Below, one piece after another: positions 19,377-29,223 of a stretch of DNA of 64,000 nt. The stretch is from Opitutia bacterium (GTDB lineage Bacteria; Verrucomicrobiota; Verrucomicrobiia; Opitutales; Opitutaceae): assembly GCA_016187945.1 (NCBI GenBank), contig JACPIT010000005.1, positions 62,001-126,000 on the forward strand, read 5' to 3'. How positions within the stretch are numbered: position 1 is the first letter of the stretch; each line of letters opens with the position of its first letter. A program made the translations under genes and the position numbers. The notes under the pieces were generated by a model. That model saw only the letters and a program-made list of their open reading frames with translations, had not been told where the DNA came from and did not search any database.

Positions 19377-20131
19377 GCCAGTTCGAGCCCCACCGGACAA
19401 TGATCGCTGCCCAGCACCTGCGGCTCGATCCACGCGCGCTTCAGGCGCTTTTGCAGCGCCGTCGACGCCACGAAGTAATCGACGCGCCACCCGATGTTCC
19501 GCGCGCGGCAGTTCATCATCTGGCTCCACCACGTGTAGTGGTCGGTGCCCTTCTCGAATTGGCGAAACGTGTCCACGAAGCCCGCGGCGAGCAGCGTCGA
19601 AAAATTCGCGCGCTCCTCGTCGGTGAAGCCGGCGTTGCGGCGGTTCGTCTTCGGGTTCTTCAGGTCGATCTCCTGGTGCGCGACGTTGAGGTCGCCGCAG
19701 AACACGACGGGCTTTTTCTTCTCGAGCTTCTGGAGAAATTTCAGGAACGCCGGATCCCACTCCTTCGTGCGGTAGTCGAGGCGCGTGAGCCCGCGCTGCG
19801 AGTTCGGCTGGTAGACGTTCACGAGGAAAAAGTCCGCATACTCCGCCGTGATCACGCGTCCCTCCTGGTCGTGCTCGTCGAGACCGATGCCCTCGTTGAT
19901 CTTGATCGGAGCCTCGCGCGAGAAGACCACCGTGCCCGAGTAGCCTTTCTTGAGCGCGGAGTTCCAATGCGCCTTGTAACCCGCGGGCCACTCCACGTGC
20001 TGCACGTCGCCGGGATGCGCCTTGGTTTCCTGCAGGCAAATCACGTCGGCCTTCGACGCCGTCATCCAGTCGAGCAGACCTTTTTTCATGGCGGCGCGCA
20101 CGCCGTTGACGTTCCAGGAAAGCAGTTTCAT
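19373..20131 (-). CDS. xth: Exodeoxyribonuclease III
   Basis: MKLLSWNVNGVRAAMKKG; ICLQETKA; GDLNVAHQEIDL; GWRVDYFV; GSDHCPVGLEL. Confidence 0.96.
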   Translation of the reverse strand: MKLLSWNVNGVRAAMKKGLLDWMTASKADVICLQETKAHPGDVQHVEWPAGYKAHWNSALKKGYSGTVVFSREAPIKINEGIGLDEHDQEGRVITAEYADFFLVNVYQPNSQRGLTRLDYRTKEWDPAFLKFLQKLEKKKPVVFCGDLNVAHQEIDLKNPKTNRRNAGFTDEERANFSTLLAAGFVDTFRQFEKGTDHYTWWSQMMNCRARNIGWRVDYFVASTALQKRLKRAWIEPQVLGSDHCPVGLELA

Positions 20132-20262
20132 GCGCGTAGGCTCGCGAGCGTTCGGCGCCGCGCAAACCGTTTCCGGCGGCGGGCACCCGGTTTTTCGGCT
20201 GCCAAGGCGCATAATTCCCGTAACTGTGCCGCCCATCCCGGGTTTTCCCGCCCATCCCCACG

Positions 20263-21129
20263 ATGCTCTCGCGCGTCCGCTCCGTCGTCCTTTCCGGCCT
20301 GCTGCTGCTCCCCTCCGCCGCCGCGCTCGCCGGCCAGCCACCGCCGCCGCCCAACGAGATCGTCGTCTCCGCCGCCAACTACGCGCACACGCCGCCCGAG
20401 GTGCTGGAAAAATTGTTCCGCAAACCCGCCGACCTGCCGGACGCGCCGCCGCCCGCCGCCACCGCCGAGCAGCCGGTGCAGCATTATCAATTTCTCCGCG
20501 GCGAGGTCTTCGAGGCCGACCTGAGCTACGACGAAGTCTGCAAGTTGCTCCTCCCCGCTCTCGCGACGAAGAATCTGCGCAACACCTTCGATCAATCGCA
20601 GGTCGACCTCGTGCTCCGCATCAGCTTCGGCGGCCGCATGTGGCGCGATCCGTTCGTGCGCGAAGGCGATCTCGAGTGGAAACACGGCCTCGTGCCGCGG
20701 CGGCGCGGCACCTCGCTCTCCGCCGCGACCGCGTGGGACGACCGCGCCGGCGGCAACGAGGCCGAACTCTACCAGACCGAGCGCATCCTCTCCGAAACGT
20801 ATCCGAACAGCGACGCCGAGGGCATGGCCGACCGCCTGATCGGCGGCGTGCACACGGAGGATTATTTTCTCGTCGTGGTCGATGCCTTCGAGGTCGCCAC
20901 GCTCAAGGCGAAGGGCAACCACGCCCCGCGCGCATGGACGACGTTCATCGCCGTGAAACAGCGCGGCCACGCGAAGTTCTCCGAAGTCGCCGCGCAAATG
21001 ATCGCGAAAGCCGCGCCGTATTTCGGCGAAACTCTCCCGGGCAAAGCGCGCTTCTTCGACCGCGCAGGCAAAGCCACACCCGGCGAACTCCGGGTCATCG
21101 AGGAAAACGTCCCCGCGCCGAAAAGGTAG
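20263..21129 (+). CDS. Secreted hypothetical protein
   Basis: Signal peptide, good codon structure; stop TAG lies in a family D repeat. Confidence 0.7.
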   Translation: MLSRVRSVVLSGLLLLPSAAALAGQPPPPPNEIVVSAANYAHTPPEVLEKLFRKPADLPDAPPPAATAEQPVQHYQFLRGEVFEADLSYDEVCKLLLPALATKNLRNTFDQSQVDLVLRISFGGRMWRDPFVREGDLEWKHGLVPRRRGTSLSAATAWDDRAGGNEAELYQTERILSETYPNSDAEGMADRLIGGVHTEDYFLVVVDAFEVATLKAKGNHAPRAWTTFIAVKQRGHAKFSEVAAQMIAKAAPYFGETLPGKARFFDRAGKATPGELRVIEENVPAPKR

Positions 21130-21195
21130 GGCGAGTCGCCGACGAGCCGACGCCGCTCGCACGTGGACCGGCTTGTCGGGGACGACTGGTCCTGC
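21125..21195. repeat. Intergenic inverted repeat, family D (degenerate)
   Basis: ggtagggcgagtcgccgacgagccg ... cggcttgtcggggacgactggtcctg. Confidence 0.65.
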
Positions 21196-21212
21196 CCGGT
21201 CCGATCTCCCCT

Positions 21213-21251
21213 GAAAAACAAACAGGCCGCCTCCGGGAAGGAGGCGGCCTG
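21213..21251 (-). terminator. Rho-independent terminator for TonB-like gene
   Basis: CAGGCCGCCTCC-gggaa-GGAGGCGGCCTG with T-run on minus strand (aaaaacaaa on plus). Confidence 0.85.
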
Positions 21252-21263
21252 GGGGAAGGGGTA

Positions 21264-21644
21264 TCAGCGCTGCGCAACCGTCGCAGCGTCCGCGTTCTCG
21301 ATGCGGATCGGCAGCACCACGCGAGTGCGCACCACGGCACCGTCACGCGTCAGCGGCTTGAATTTCCACTGCGCCACGGCCCGCGAGAGCTGCTTCACCA
21401 GATCGGCGTCGGCGTCCGCGGGAGCATAAATCTCCTTCGGCGCACCGTCCGCTTCGATGATGAAGCTCAAACGCACTTCGGCGCCTTCGTAGCTCGGGTC
21501 GACGATCGGTTTCACAACCGCGATCGGCACGGGCACATCGGCGCGTCCTGCGTAGGACTCGACGTAAGCCTCCTCGGTCGACTTCGCGGAAGCGAGCGAC
21601 GCGAGCAGGCTGCTAGCGAGGATCAGTTTAATCACGTTTTTCAT
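21264..21644 (-). CDS. TonB C-terminal-like energy transducer domain protein
   Basis: Signal peptide; VKPIVDPSYEGAEVRLSFIIEADGAPKEIYAP...AVAQWKFKPLTRDG. Confidence 0.8.
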   Translation of the reverse strand: MKNVIKLILASSLLASLASAKSTEEAYVESYAGRADVPVPIAVVKPIVDPSYEGAEVRLSFIIEADGAPKEIYAPADADADLVKQLSRAVAQWKFKPLTRDGAVVRTRVVLPIRIENADAATVAQR

Positions 21645-22080
21645 GGTAGGGTGTCTTTCTTGTTTTCTGGTTTCTCTGTTCATTGCACCCGGCACTGCGC
21701 CGGATGTTTGCGCCGCGCCGGCCGATCCGGCCGCTCGCGCGCGAAAGCCGCGTTTTGGGGACGCGGGGTAGTGATAACACCGTGAAAACCGATCGCTCGG
21801 CCTGACTGCCAAAGAACACCCGGCTAAATGCAACCCCCATGCCAAGCACTCCGCGCCCGCGTGTGCATTTATCTCGGGAAACCTCCGCGCCCCGCGGCGA
21901 AATTTCGCGCGCCGTCCCGCTGCGCCCCGTGCGCCCCGCACCGAAACGCATCTGGCCACCGCTCCCGACACGCTCGGATTCAAATCATTCATCCGAAATT
22001 CCTCCGCCGCGGCCCCCCCAAGCACCGGGCGCGCAAAAAACAGCCTACTCCGCCCCCCGCCCGAGTCGGACTCATCCAGT

Positions 22081-22213
22081 CGCCCGCGAATGGCGCGAAT
22101 GGCGCGAATGAAAATCGGCCATCTCCGGAGTCGACCGGTCGTGCAGGCGGTCGAGCAGGTGCGAGGAAATTTTCTCCCACTGAATTCGCGACCATTCGCG
22201 CCATTTGCGGGAG
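22081..22213. repeat. Inverted repeat with 9-nt-periodic arms (CGCGAATGG)n
   Basis: cgcgaatggcgcgaatggcgcgaatga ... gaattcgcgaccattcgcgccatttgcggg. Confidence 0.85.
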
Positions 22214-22387
22214 GTCTTCTGCATGCATTCGGCTGCGTCGGATCGTTTCGCACCCGGGCGCCTCCACGATCCCCGCGTCTGGTCCCGATTCATTTCCACC
22301 CACTTTGCGTTTCTGTGCTTTTGTCCGATCTCGTTTCACTCGGTGGTGGCCATCTCTCCGCCAGGATTTAGTTTCGTGCTCTCTCCC

Positions 22388-22684
22388 ATGGCCGCTCCTG
22401 CTCCTCGCGCTCCGCTTCCGAGCTGCACGCTCGAAATCAAAGCCGTGCCCAACGCGCCCCGCAACGCCGTCGTCGGCTGGCTCGGCGATGCGCTCAAGGT
22501 GAAGGTCCACGCCCCCGCCCTCGAAGGCCGCGCCAACGAGGAACTGTGCGAATTCCTCGCCGATGCGCTCGATCTCCCCCGCCGCGCCGTGACCGTGCTC
22601 CGCGGCGACAAATCCCGCCAGAAAGTCGTCCGCCTCGAAGGCCTCGACCTCGCCGAAGCGAAACGCCGCCTCACCGGAAGGTAG
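22388..22684 (+). CDS. DUF167/YggU family protein
   Basis: LEIKAVPNAPRNAVVGWLGDALKVKVHAPALEGRANEELCEFLA. Confidence 0.93.
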   Translation: MAAPAPRAPLPSCTLEIKAVPNAPRNAVVGWLGDALKVKVHAPALEGRANEELCEFLADALDLPRRAVTVLRGDKSRQKVVRLEGLDLAEAKRRLTGR

Positions 22685-22710
22685 GGCGAGTCGTCCCCGA
22701 CGAGCCTCAG
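22680..22710. repeat. Half copy of family D repeat (left arm only)
   Basis: ggtagggcgagtcgtccccgacgagcctcag. Confidence 0.6.
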
Positions 22711-22730
22711 CGCCGCGTCCGAGTCCCAAC

Positions 22731-24068
22731 CTACTTCGCCGACACAGTGAGCCGGTGGAAGCGCGTCGCGAGCAACACCGCCGCGCACGCCAGCCCGACC
22801 GCGAGCCCCGTCCACACGCCCGCCGGCCCGAGCGGCGTGTGAAACGCCAGCCCGTAGCCCAGCGGCAGCGCGATCACCCAGTAGGCGATGAACGTCAGCA
22901 CCGTCGGCACGCGCACATCCGTCAGCCCGCGCAACGCGCCGGCGCTGATCACCTGCGCGCCGTCGAAGAGTTGAAAAATCGCCGCGACGATCAGCAGCCG
23001 CGCCGCGAGCCCCGCCACGTCGGCCGCCGGCGTGAACGCCGCCGTGATCCACGGCCCCGCCAGCGCAAAAATCAGCGCGAACGCGCCCATGAGCGCCAGC
23101 CCCGTCGCCAGCGAGCCGAAGCCGATCGCACGCACCGCCTCGTGCCGCCCCTCGCCGCGCGCCTGGCTGATGCGCAGGCTCGTCGCCATCGCGAGCCCGA
23201 GCGGACACATGAACGTCAGCGCCGCACACCCGAGCGCGACCTGGTGCGCCGCGAGCGGCACCGTGCCGAGCCAGCCCATCATCAACGCCGCCATCGCAAA
23301 CGCGCCACCCTCGAACAACAGCATCCCGCCCGCCGGCACCCCGAGTTTCAGCAACTCGACGAACCGCGCCCGCTCCCACCCGCGCCACGGCGCCGCGCGC
23401 ACTCCGGCGAACACGGCCGCGCGCCGCAGCCACGCATAGATCGCGACCGCCGCCACGACGCGCGCGAGCAGCGTCGCGATGCCCGAGCCGACGAGCCCGA
23501 GCGCCGGCAAACCGAGATGCCCGAACACGAACGCCCAATTCAGCACCGCGTTCAGCGCCACGTCGGCGAGCATGAGCGCCATCGGCACCCACGGCTGGTT
23601 GAGCGACTCGCAAAACTGCCGCTGCACCTGAAACACGAGCGCCGGCAAAAACGAGAAACCGATGAGCAGAAAATACGGCCGCACGATCGCGATCACCTCC
23701 GGCGGCTGGCCGAGCCGATGCAACTGCGTCGACACCGCGAGCATCAGGCCGAACATGGCGATGCCGATCGCCGCCGCCAGCGCGCGCCCGTGCCGCAGCC
23801 ACGCCGCGCAACCGGCCTCGTCGCCCGCGCCGCGATCGCGCGCCGCGAAGACGCCCGCGCCGAGCACGAGCCCGATGCCCACGACGTAGCAGAGGCCGAA
23901 CACGCCGTGCGTGAACGCCGCCGCCGCCAGCTCGACCCTCCCGACGCGCCCGATGAACGCATTGTCCGTGACGCCGATCAGCATCTGGCTCACCTGCCCG
24001 ACCACGATCGGCAGCGCCAGCGCGAGCGTCGCCCGCAGTTCGCGAAAAATCTCGGCCGCCTTCGCCAT
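22731..24068 (-). CDS. MATE family efflux transporter
   Basis: ALPIVVGQVSQMLIGVTDNAFIGRVG; 12 TM pattern. Confidence 0.95.
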   Translation of the reverse strand: MAKAAEIFRELRATLALALPIVVGQVSQMLIGVTDNAFIGRVGRVELAAAAFTHGVFGLCYVVGIGLVLGAGVFAARDRGAGDEAGCAAWLRHGRALAAAIGIAMFGLMLAVSTQLHRLGQPPEVIAIVRPYFLLIGFSFLPALVFQVQRQFCESLNQPWVPMALMLADVALNAVLNWAFVFGHLGLPALGLVGSGIATLLARVVAAVAIYAWLRRAAVFAGVRAAPWRGWERARFVELLKLGVPAGGMLLFEGGAFAMAALMMGWLGTVPLAAHQVALGCAALTFMCPLGLAMATSLRISQARGEGRHEAVRAIGFGSLATGLALMGAFALIFALAGPWITAAFTPAADVAGLAARLLIVAAIFQLFDGAQVISAGALRGLTDVRVPTVLTFIAYWVIALPLGYGLAFHTPLGPAGVWTGLAVGLACAAVLLATRFHRLTVSAK

Positions 24069-24114
24069 GGGAGCGCGAATGGTGCGCAAACCCCTGCGCG
24101 GCGCAACCGCGCAG

Positions 24115-24406
24115 AAGCTCCAAGCGCCAACCTCCAAGCTCCAGAGAAAGCCCGGTCCCAAAACTCGGTCCGCCCTTCGTGGCTTCGTGGCTCCGCGGCT
24201 CGGTCGGTTTTCCTATTGAGTCTCGCTTATCAGACAGGGGTAGGGCGCACCGGCCCGGTGTGCCGCGAAGGCCGCAACACGCTCGCGACGGAGCGGGCCG
24301 CTCCGTCCTGCCACCGACAAATTGCACGTCAGTCTATCGGGCGAGCTCCACTAGATTTGGAGCTTGGTGTTTCTTTGGCGCTTGGATGTTGGAGCTTGGA
24401 GCTTCG
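24115..24406. repeat. Inverted repeat pair with 7-nt-periodic arms (AAGCTCC)n
   Basis: aagctccaagcgccaacctccaagctccag (24115-24150) vs ggcgcttggatgttggagcttggagctt (24353-24406). Confidence 0.8.
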
Positions 24407-24485
24407 CGAGCATCGCGAGCGCGGAGGATCGCGAGCGCCGGTTTTCTGCTCGCTCCACTTCGCACGGCGCGCTGAATCCCGCGCC

Positions 24486-25352
24486 GTGTCCGCCCTCGCC
24501 CTCGCCCTGATCCTCGCCGCCGCGTTCGCCCATGCGACTTGGAATCTCGCGGCGAAGCGCTCCGGCGGCGGCCTGCCGTTCGTGTGGCTCACCGGCCTGC
24601 TCTCGTTCGGCTGCTACGTGCCGGCGATCGTCGCCTACGCCGCATGGAAGCCGATCGTCCTCCCGCCGGGCACACTGCTCGTGATCGTCGGCAGCGGACT
24701 GATCAAAACCGCCTACGCGCTCCTGTTGCAGCGCGGCTACCGGCACGGCGATTTCTCGCTCGTGTATCCGCTCGCGCGCGGCACCGGGCCGCTGCTCTCG
24801 ACCTGCGCCGCGATCGCGATCTTCGGCGAGCGACCGAGCGCGCTCGCGCTCGCGGGCGGCGCGTTGATCGTCGTCAGCGTTTTCTACCTCACCGGCGGAG
24901 CCAAACTGCTCCACGCCGATCGCGCGCACCTCCGGCAGGGGCTGCTCTACGGGTTCGCGTGCGGCTGCTGCATCGCCGCCTACACGGTGTGGGACCAGCG
25001 CGCGGTGTCGCAGCTCCACCTGGCGCCGCCGGTCTACGATTTCGGCACGCAACTCGTGATGTGCACCGTGCTCGCGCCGTTCGCGCTGCGGCGGCTGCCA
25101 GAGGTCGCGCAAGGCTGGCGCGAGCACCGCGGCCAGGCTCTCACGGTGGCGTTTCTCGCGCCGACGGCCTACATCCTCGTGCTCTTCGCGATGCAGTTCA
25201 CGCCCGTCAGCTACGTCGCGCCCGCGCGCGAGATCAGCATTCTCATCGGCACATTCTTCGGCGCGCGCCTGCTCAACGAGGCCGACGCTTCGCGCCGCCT
25301 CGTCGCCGCCGGCGGCATGGTCGCGGGCGTGATTGCTCTGGCGCTGGGGTGA
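24486..25352 (+). CDS. EamA/DMT family transporter
   Basis: GTG 24486; 10 TM pattern; LLQRGYRHGDFSLVYPLARGTGPLL; GTFFGARLLNEADASRRL. Confidence 0.88.
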   Translation: MSALALALILAAAFAHATWNLAAKRSGGGLPFVWLTGLLSFGCYVPAIVAYAAWKPIVLPPGTLLVIVGSGLIKTAYALLLQRGYRHGDFSLVYPLARGTGPLLSTCAAIAIFGERPSALALAGGALIVVSVFYLTGGAKLLHADRAHLRQGLLYGFACGCCIAAYTVWDQRAVSQLHLAPPVYDFGTQLVMCTVLAPFALRRLPEVAQGWREHRGQALTVAFLAPTAYILVLFAMQFTPVSYVAPAREISILIGTFFGARLLNEADASRRLVAAGGMVAGVIALALG

Positions 25353-25372
25353 GCCGCGCGTAGTTTTCGGTC

Positions 25373-25747
25373 GTGCGCCGCTCCAAGGAAATCGTCGTGC
25401 TGCTCGTCCTGCTCGTCAGCGTGATGGCGTTCGTGCTCTGGTATGTGCGCCAGCGCCGCGCCGAGTTGCGCGCTCGCCCCGCCGCGGAAAAGGTCGTCGG
25501 CCCGGTGGTCAGCGCGCCCGCTCCGATCGCAGCGGCGCCCGCTGCCACGCCCGCCGCCGCACCCGCGCCGGAACCCGTCGACCTGACGAAGCACGAGGCG
25601 AAGACGATCGATTTCTCGAGCGGCAAGCCCGTCGTGAAAGACACCCCCGAAGACCGTGCCGCGCTGCAAGAGGGCTTGAAGGACATCGAGGAGGCCACAC
25701 GCAACGTGACCTTCAAGGCGGACAAAAAAGACCCGAAGAAACCGTGA
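25373..25747 (+). CDS. Single-TM hypothetical protein with Ala/Pro-rich linker
   Basis: GTG start; VVLLVLLVSVMAFVLWYV TM. Confidence 0.6.
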   Translation: MRRSKEIVVLLVLLVSVMAFVLWYVRQRRAELRARPAAEKVVGPVVSAPAPIAAAPAATPAAAPAPEPVDLTKHEAKTIDFSSGKPVVKDTPEDRAALQEGLKDIEEATRNVTFKADKKDPKKP

Positions 25748-25760
25748 GCGCGGGTGCAGA

Positions 25761-25820
25761 GTAGCGCGGTGCTTCAGCCCGCGCTCAGCATTTCCCGCGC
25801 GGGCTGAAGCACCGCGCCAC
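25761..25820. repeat. Intergenic palindrome, family B
   Basis: gtagcgcggtgcttcagcccgcgc ... gcgcgggctgaagcaccgcgccac. Confidence 0.9.
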
Positions 25821-25844
25821 CCCGAGCCCCTGCCCGCGTGAACT

Positions 25845-25918
25845 GTAGGAGCGGCTTTACGCCGCGATTGCTCCGATGCGCATGCCACGTCCGAATCGCG
25901 GCGTAAAGCCGCTCCTAC
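25845..25918. repeat. Intergenic palindrome, family A
   Basis: gtaggagcggctttacgccgcgatt ... aatcgcggcgtaaagccgctcctac. Confidence 0.95.
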
Positions 25919-26045
25919 AACCAATCCCAGCGGCGTGACCGCCGCGGCTACGAGCAGACGGCCGCGTCGCAGCCGTCGTCAGACGGCGGGGATCATCGGC
26001 GGCGGCGCAGGGACTCGCCACCCTACCGCTACGCCGCACCGCCGG

Positions 26046-27947
26046 TCACAAAATCCCACGCTCGACCCAGGTGTGCTCGCCGGCGAGGACTTGCTGCGTC
26101 AGCTCGTAGCCGTGCTGGTCGGCGTTGTGCGCGATGCCGGCGAAGTTCTGGCGGATGCGGACGTGCGTTTGCGCCACGAAATCGTCGACGAGCACAAGCA
26201 CCTTCGCCTCGGCCTCGCCTTCGCCGAGCAGCTTCTGCGCGTAGGCGCACGTGGCCGCGATGGCGAAGAGGTCGGCGCCGATGTCGGCGAGACGTCCGAG
26301 CAGCACCTGGCGCTTCTCGAGTTTGGGGCCGAACTTCACCATCTGGTGAAAAAGCGTGCGCGCGAGCCGGCGCGACAGCGCGGCGACGTCGCTGAAATGA
26401 GCCGCGAGCCGCGGGTGCATGTCCGCCGGCGCCGCGCCGCCGATCGGCAGCCACTGCTTCGGATACCACCACGCGTAGAAGCCGGCCGCCCGCACCGCGC
26501 TCGCGAGCCGCTCGCGCCACGGGCGCTCGGTGTTGAGCGCGATGCCGGCGATTTTCAGGTGCGGATCGAGCGCCTCGCGCATGATGAAGAGGCGGAGGAT
26601 TTCCGAAGAGCCCTCGAAAATCGTCGTCACGCGGGCGTCGCGCATCATGCGCTCGACCGGATACGGCGTCTCGCCGCGCGCGCGGAGCGACTCGACGGTC
26701 TCGTAGCCGCGGCCGCCGCGGATCTGCATGAGATCGTCGAGCGCGGCCCAGGCTTTTTCGGTCGCCCACATCTTGCAGATGGCGGCTTCGAGGCGGATGT
26801 CGGCGTGCTTGTCGCGGTCGACGATCCGCGAGGTGGCGACGAGCATCGCCTCCATCGCGAAGGTGTGCGCGGCGATGCGGCGGATTTTTTCCGCCACGGC
26901 CGCATGCTCGCCGATCGACACGCCCCACTGAATGCGTGTCCTGCCCCACTCGCGGGCGATCTGGAGCGAGCGCTTGGCGACGCCGATGCTCGACGCGGGG
27001 ATGGAGAGGCGGCCGGCGTTGAGCGTCGTGAGCGCGACTTTCAGGCCGCGGCCCTCGCCGCCGACGATGGCCGCGCGGGGCACGCGGACGTTGGTGAAAC
27101 GCAGCACGCCGTTGTAGATCGCGCGGTGGCCCATGAACTGGCTGCGGTGCACGACCTCGACGCCCGGCGCGCTGGCCTCGACGACGAAGGTGGTGATCTG
27201 CGTGCGCGGCTGGCCGTCGACGAGTTTCGGCGGCGTCTGTGCGGCGACGATGGCGAGGCCGGCGCGCGTGCCGTTCGAGCACCAGAGTTTTTCGCCGTTG
27301 AGGAGAAATGCTTCGCCGTCCTCCGTGGGCGTGGCGGTGGTTTTCATGCGCGCCGGATCGGAGCCGACGCCGCCCTCGGTGAGCGCGAAGGCCGAAATCT
27401 CGCCCGCGGCGACACGCGGCAGGAATTTCTGTTTCTGTTCCTCGGTGCCGAACAGCATCAGCGGTTGCGGCACGCCGACGGATTGGTGGATCGAGAGGTG
27501 CGCGAAGGTGTTCACGCAATGGCTCGCGATGAGCTGGCAGGCGCGGCCGTAGGTCGTCTGCGAAAAACCGAGGCCGCCGTAGCGCTGCGGGATCTTGATG
27601 CCGTAGGCGCCGAGGCGCGCGAGTCCGGTGAGCACGGCGTCGGGGATTTCACCGGTGCGATCGATCGCGTCGGCGTCGACGTGCGCGCGCAGGAACGCCG
27701 CGAGGTCGGCGAGAAATCGGTCGGCGCGCGCCTTCTCGTCGGCGTCGACTTCCGTCACCGGATGGAGCTTTTTCGGCGACCAGTTGCCCATGAAGAGCTG
27801 CGCGACGAAGCTGAGGTCGTCGTGCGATTCGCGGGCGGCTTCGGTGACTTGGAGCGCGGCGCGCTGGCCTTCGTTCATCTTCGACATGTCGATGACGGAC
27901 TTGGCCTCGTCGGGTTTCGGAGGAGAGTGCGGGGGGACGGCGGACAT
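26046..27947 (-). CDS. Acyl-CoA dehydrogenase family protein
   Basis: IPQRYGGLGFSQTTYGRA; FALTEGGVGSDPARM; QIRGGRGYETVESLRARGETPYPVERMMRDARVTTIFEGSSEILRLFI. Confidence 0.95.
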   Translation of the reverse strand: MSAVPPHSPPKPDEAKSVIDMSKMNEGQRAALQVTEAARESHDDLSFVAQLFMGNWSPKKLHPVTEVDADEKARADRFLADLAAFLRAHVDADAIDRTGEIPDAVLTGLARLGAYGIKIPQRYGGLGFSQTTYGRACQLIASHCVNTFAHLSIHQSVGVPQPLMLFGTEEQKQKFLPRVAAGEISAFALTEGGVGSDPARMKTTATPTEDGEAFLLNGEKLWCSNGTRAGLAIVAAQTPPKLVDGQPRTQITTFVVEASAPGVEVVHRSQFMGHRAIYNGVLRFTNVRVPRAAIVGGEGRGLKVALTTLNAGRLSIPASSIGVAKRSLQIAREWGRTRIQWGVSIGEHAAVAEKIRRIAAHTFAMEAMLVATSRIVDRDKHADIRLEAAICKMWATEKAWAALDDLMQIRGGRGYETVESLRARGETPYPVERMMRDARVTTIFEGSSEILRLFIMREALDPHLKIAGIALNTERPWRERLASAVRAAGFYAWWYPKQWLPIGGAAPADMHPRLAAHFSDVAALSRRLARTLFHQMVKFGPKLEKRQVLLGRLADIGADLFAIAATCAYAQKLLGEGEAEAKVLVLVDDFVAQTHVRIRQNFAGIAHNADQHGYELTQQVLAGEHTWVERGIL

Positions 27948-28192
27948 GGTGCAACGACCGCGCACGACGCGCGGGCGATCGGGGGTTGGTTTGGCGCCAA
28001 CTACGTCTCGAAAATTCCGGCGGTCAACCGGCCGCAGCCGTCGCTCACCGGGTAATACTTGGCCGAGGGGCGGTGTGAGCGTTCTTAATCGCGGGAATAT
28101 CGCCGCCTCCGCCCGGCTCTTCCCTCGCGGGCGGGCGCTTGTTCTTTTCGTCGTCATGCGTAGCATGCCCGTCCCCGCCTTTGTTTTCCCCC

Positions 28193-29065
28193 ATGAAATC
28201 CAAACTGATCCCGCTCCTCGCCGCCGGTCTCGTTCTCGCCGGCGCCGTTCATGCCCAGACGCCCGCCGCACCGAAGCTCGTGCTTCCGCAGGCCAGCCCG
28301 CCCGCCTCGCTCAAGCAGCAGGTCGGCATCACCGACATCGAGGTGAACTACAATCGCCCCGGCGTGAAGGGCCGCAAAATTTTCGGCGGCCTCGTCCCCT
28401 ACGGCGAGATCTGGCGCACCGGCGCGAACACCGCCACGAAGATCACTTTCAGCACCGCCGTGAAGCTCGGCGGCACCGCCGTCCCCGCGGGCACCTACGA
28501 ACTCTTCACCATCCCCGGCGAAAAGGAGTGGACCGTCATCGTCCACAAAAACATGTCGCAGTGGGGCTCCTACGCCTACGACCAGAAGAACGACGTCGCG
28601 CGCGTCACCGCCCGGGTCGCCGCGCTCGCCTCGCCGGTCGAAACGTTTTCGATCTGGTTCAACGACGTCCGCGACGACAGCGCGACGCTGAACTTCACCT
28701 GGGAAAAGACCCACGTCGTCGTCCCCCTCAGCGTCGACACCGTCGGCATGCTCGCCCCCCAAGTCGAAGCGGCCATGGCCAGCAACGCGGAAAAGAAACC
28801 GTATTTCGCCGCCGCGATGTTCTATTACGAGAACAACCATGATCTCCCGAAGGCGCTCGAGTGGATGAACGCCGCCGTCGCGAAGAATCCCGGCCAGCAT
28901 TGGATGCTCTACCGCAAGGGCCTCCTCCTCGAAAAAATGGGCGACAAAGCCGGCGCCCGCGCCGCCGCCCAGGAGTCGCTCGCTCTCGTCGAGAAGGAAA
29001 AACCCGGCGAACTGCGCGAAGAATATATGCGCCTCAACCAGGCGCTGCTCGAACGCGTGAAGTGA
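28193..29065 (+). CDS. DUF2911 domain secreted protein
   Basis: Signal peptide; YNRPGVKGRKIFGGLVPYGEIWRTGANTATKITFS. Confidence 0.92.
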   Translation: MKSKLIPLLAAGLVLAGAVHAQTPAAPKLVLPQASPPASLKQQVGITDIEVNYNRPGVKGRKIFGGLVPYGEIWRTGANTATKITFSTAVKLGGTAVPAGTYELFTIPGEKEWTVIVHKNMSQWGSYAYDQKNDVARVTARVAALASPVETFSIWFNDVRDDSATLNFTWEKTHVVVPLSVDTVGMLAPQVEAAMASNAEKKPYFAAAMFYYENNHDLPKALEWMNAAVAKNPGQHWMLYRKGLLLEKMGDKAGARAAAQESLALVEKEKPGELREEYMRLNQALLERVK

Positions 29066-29223
29066 GCCGCCGCCGCGCGCCGTCGCGTGTCTCCCGCCGC
29101 GGCGCTCGATGGAGGGCGGGGTCTCCCGACCCCGCCTCTTCTTCGACGCCGAATGCTCTTTCGCGGCGGGGTCAGGAGATCCCGCCCTCCATTTCCCGCC
29201 CGCTTCCGCCTTTCGCTGCCCTG

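Noticed and set aside
22755-25352. 865-aa plus ORF spanning antisense MATE and the DMT transporter
   Set aside because: Only the 3' portion (from GTG 24486) is a real transporter; the rest is antisense read-through
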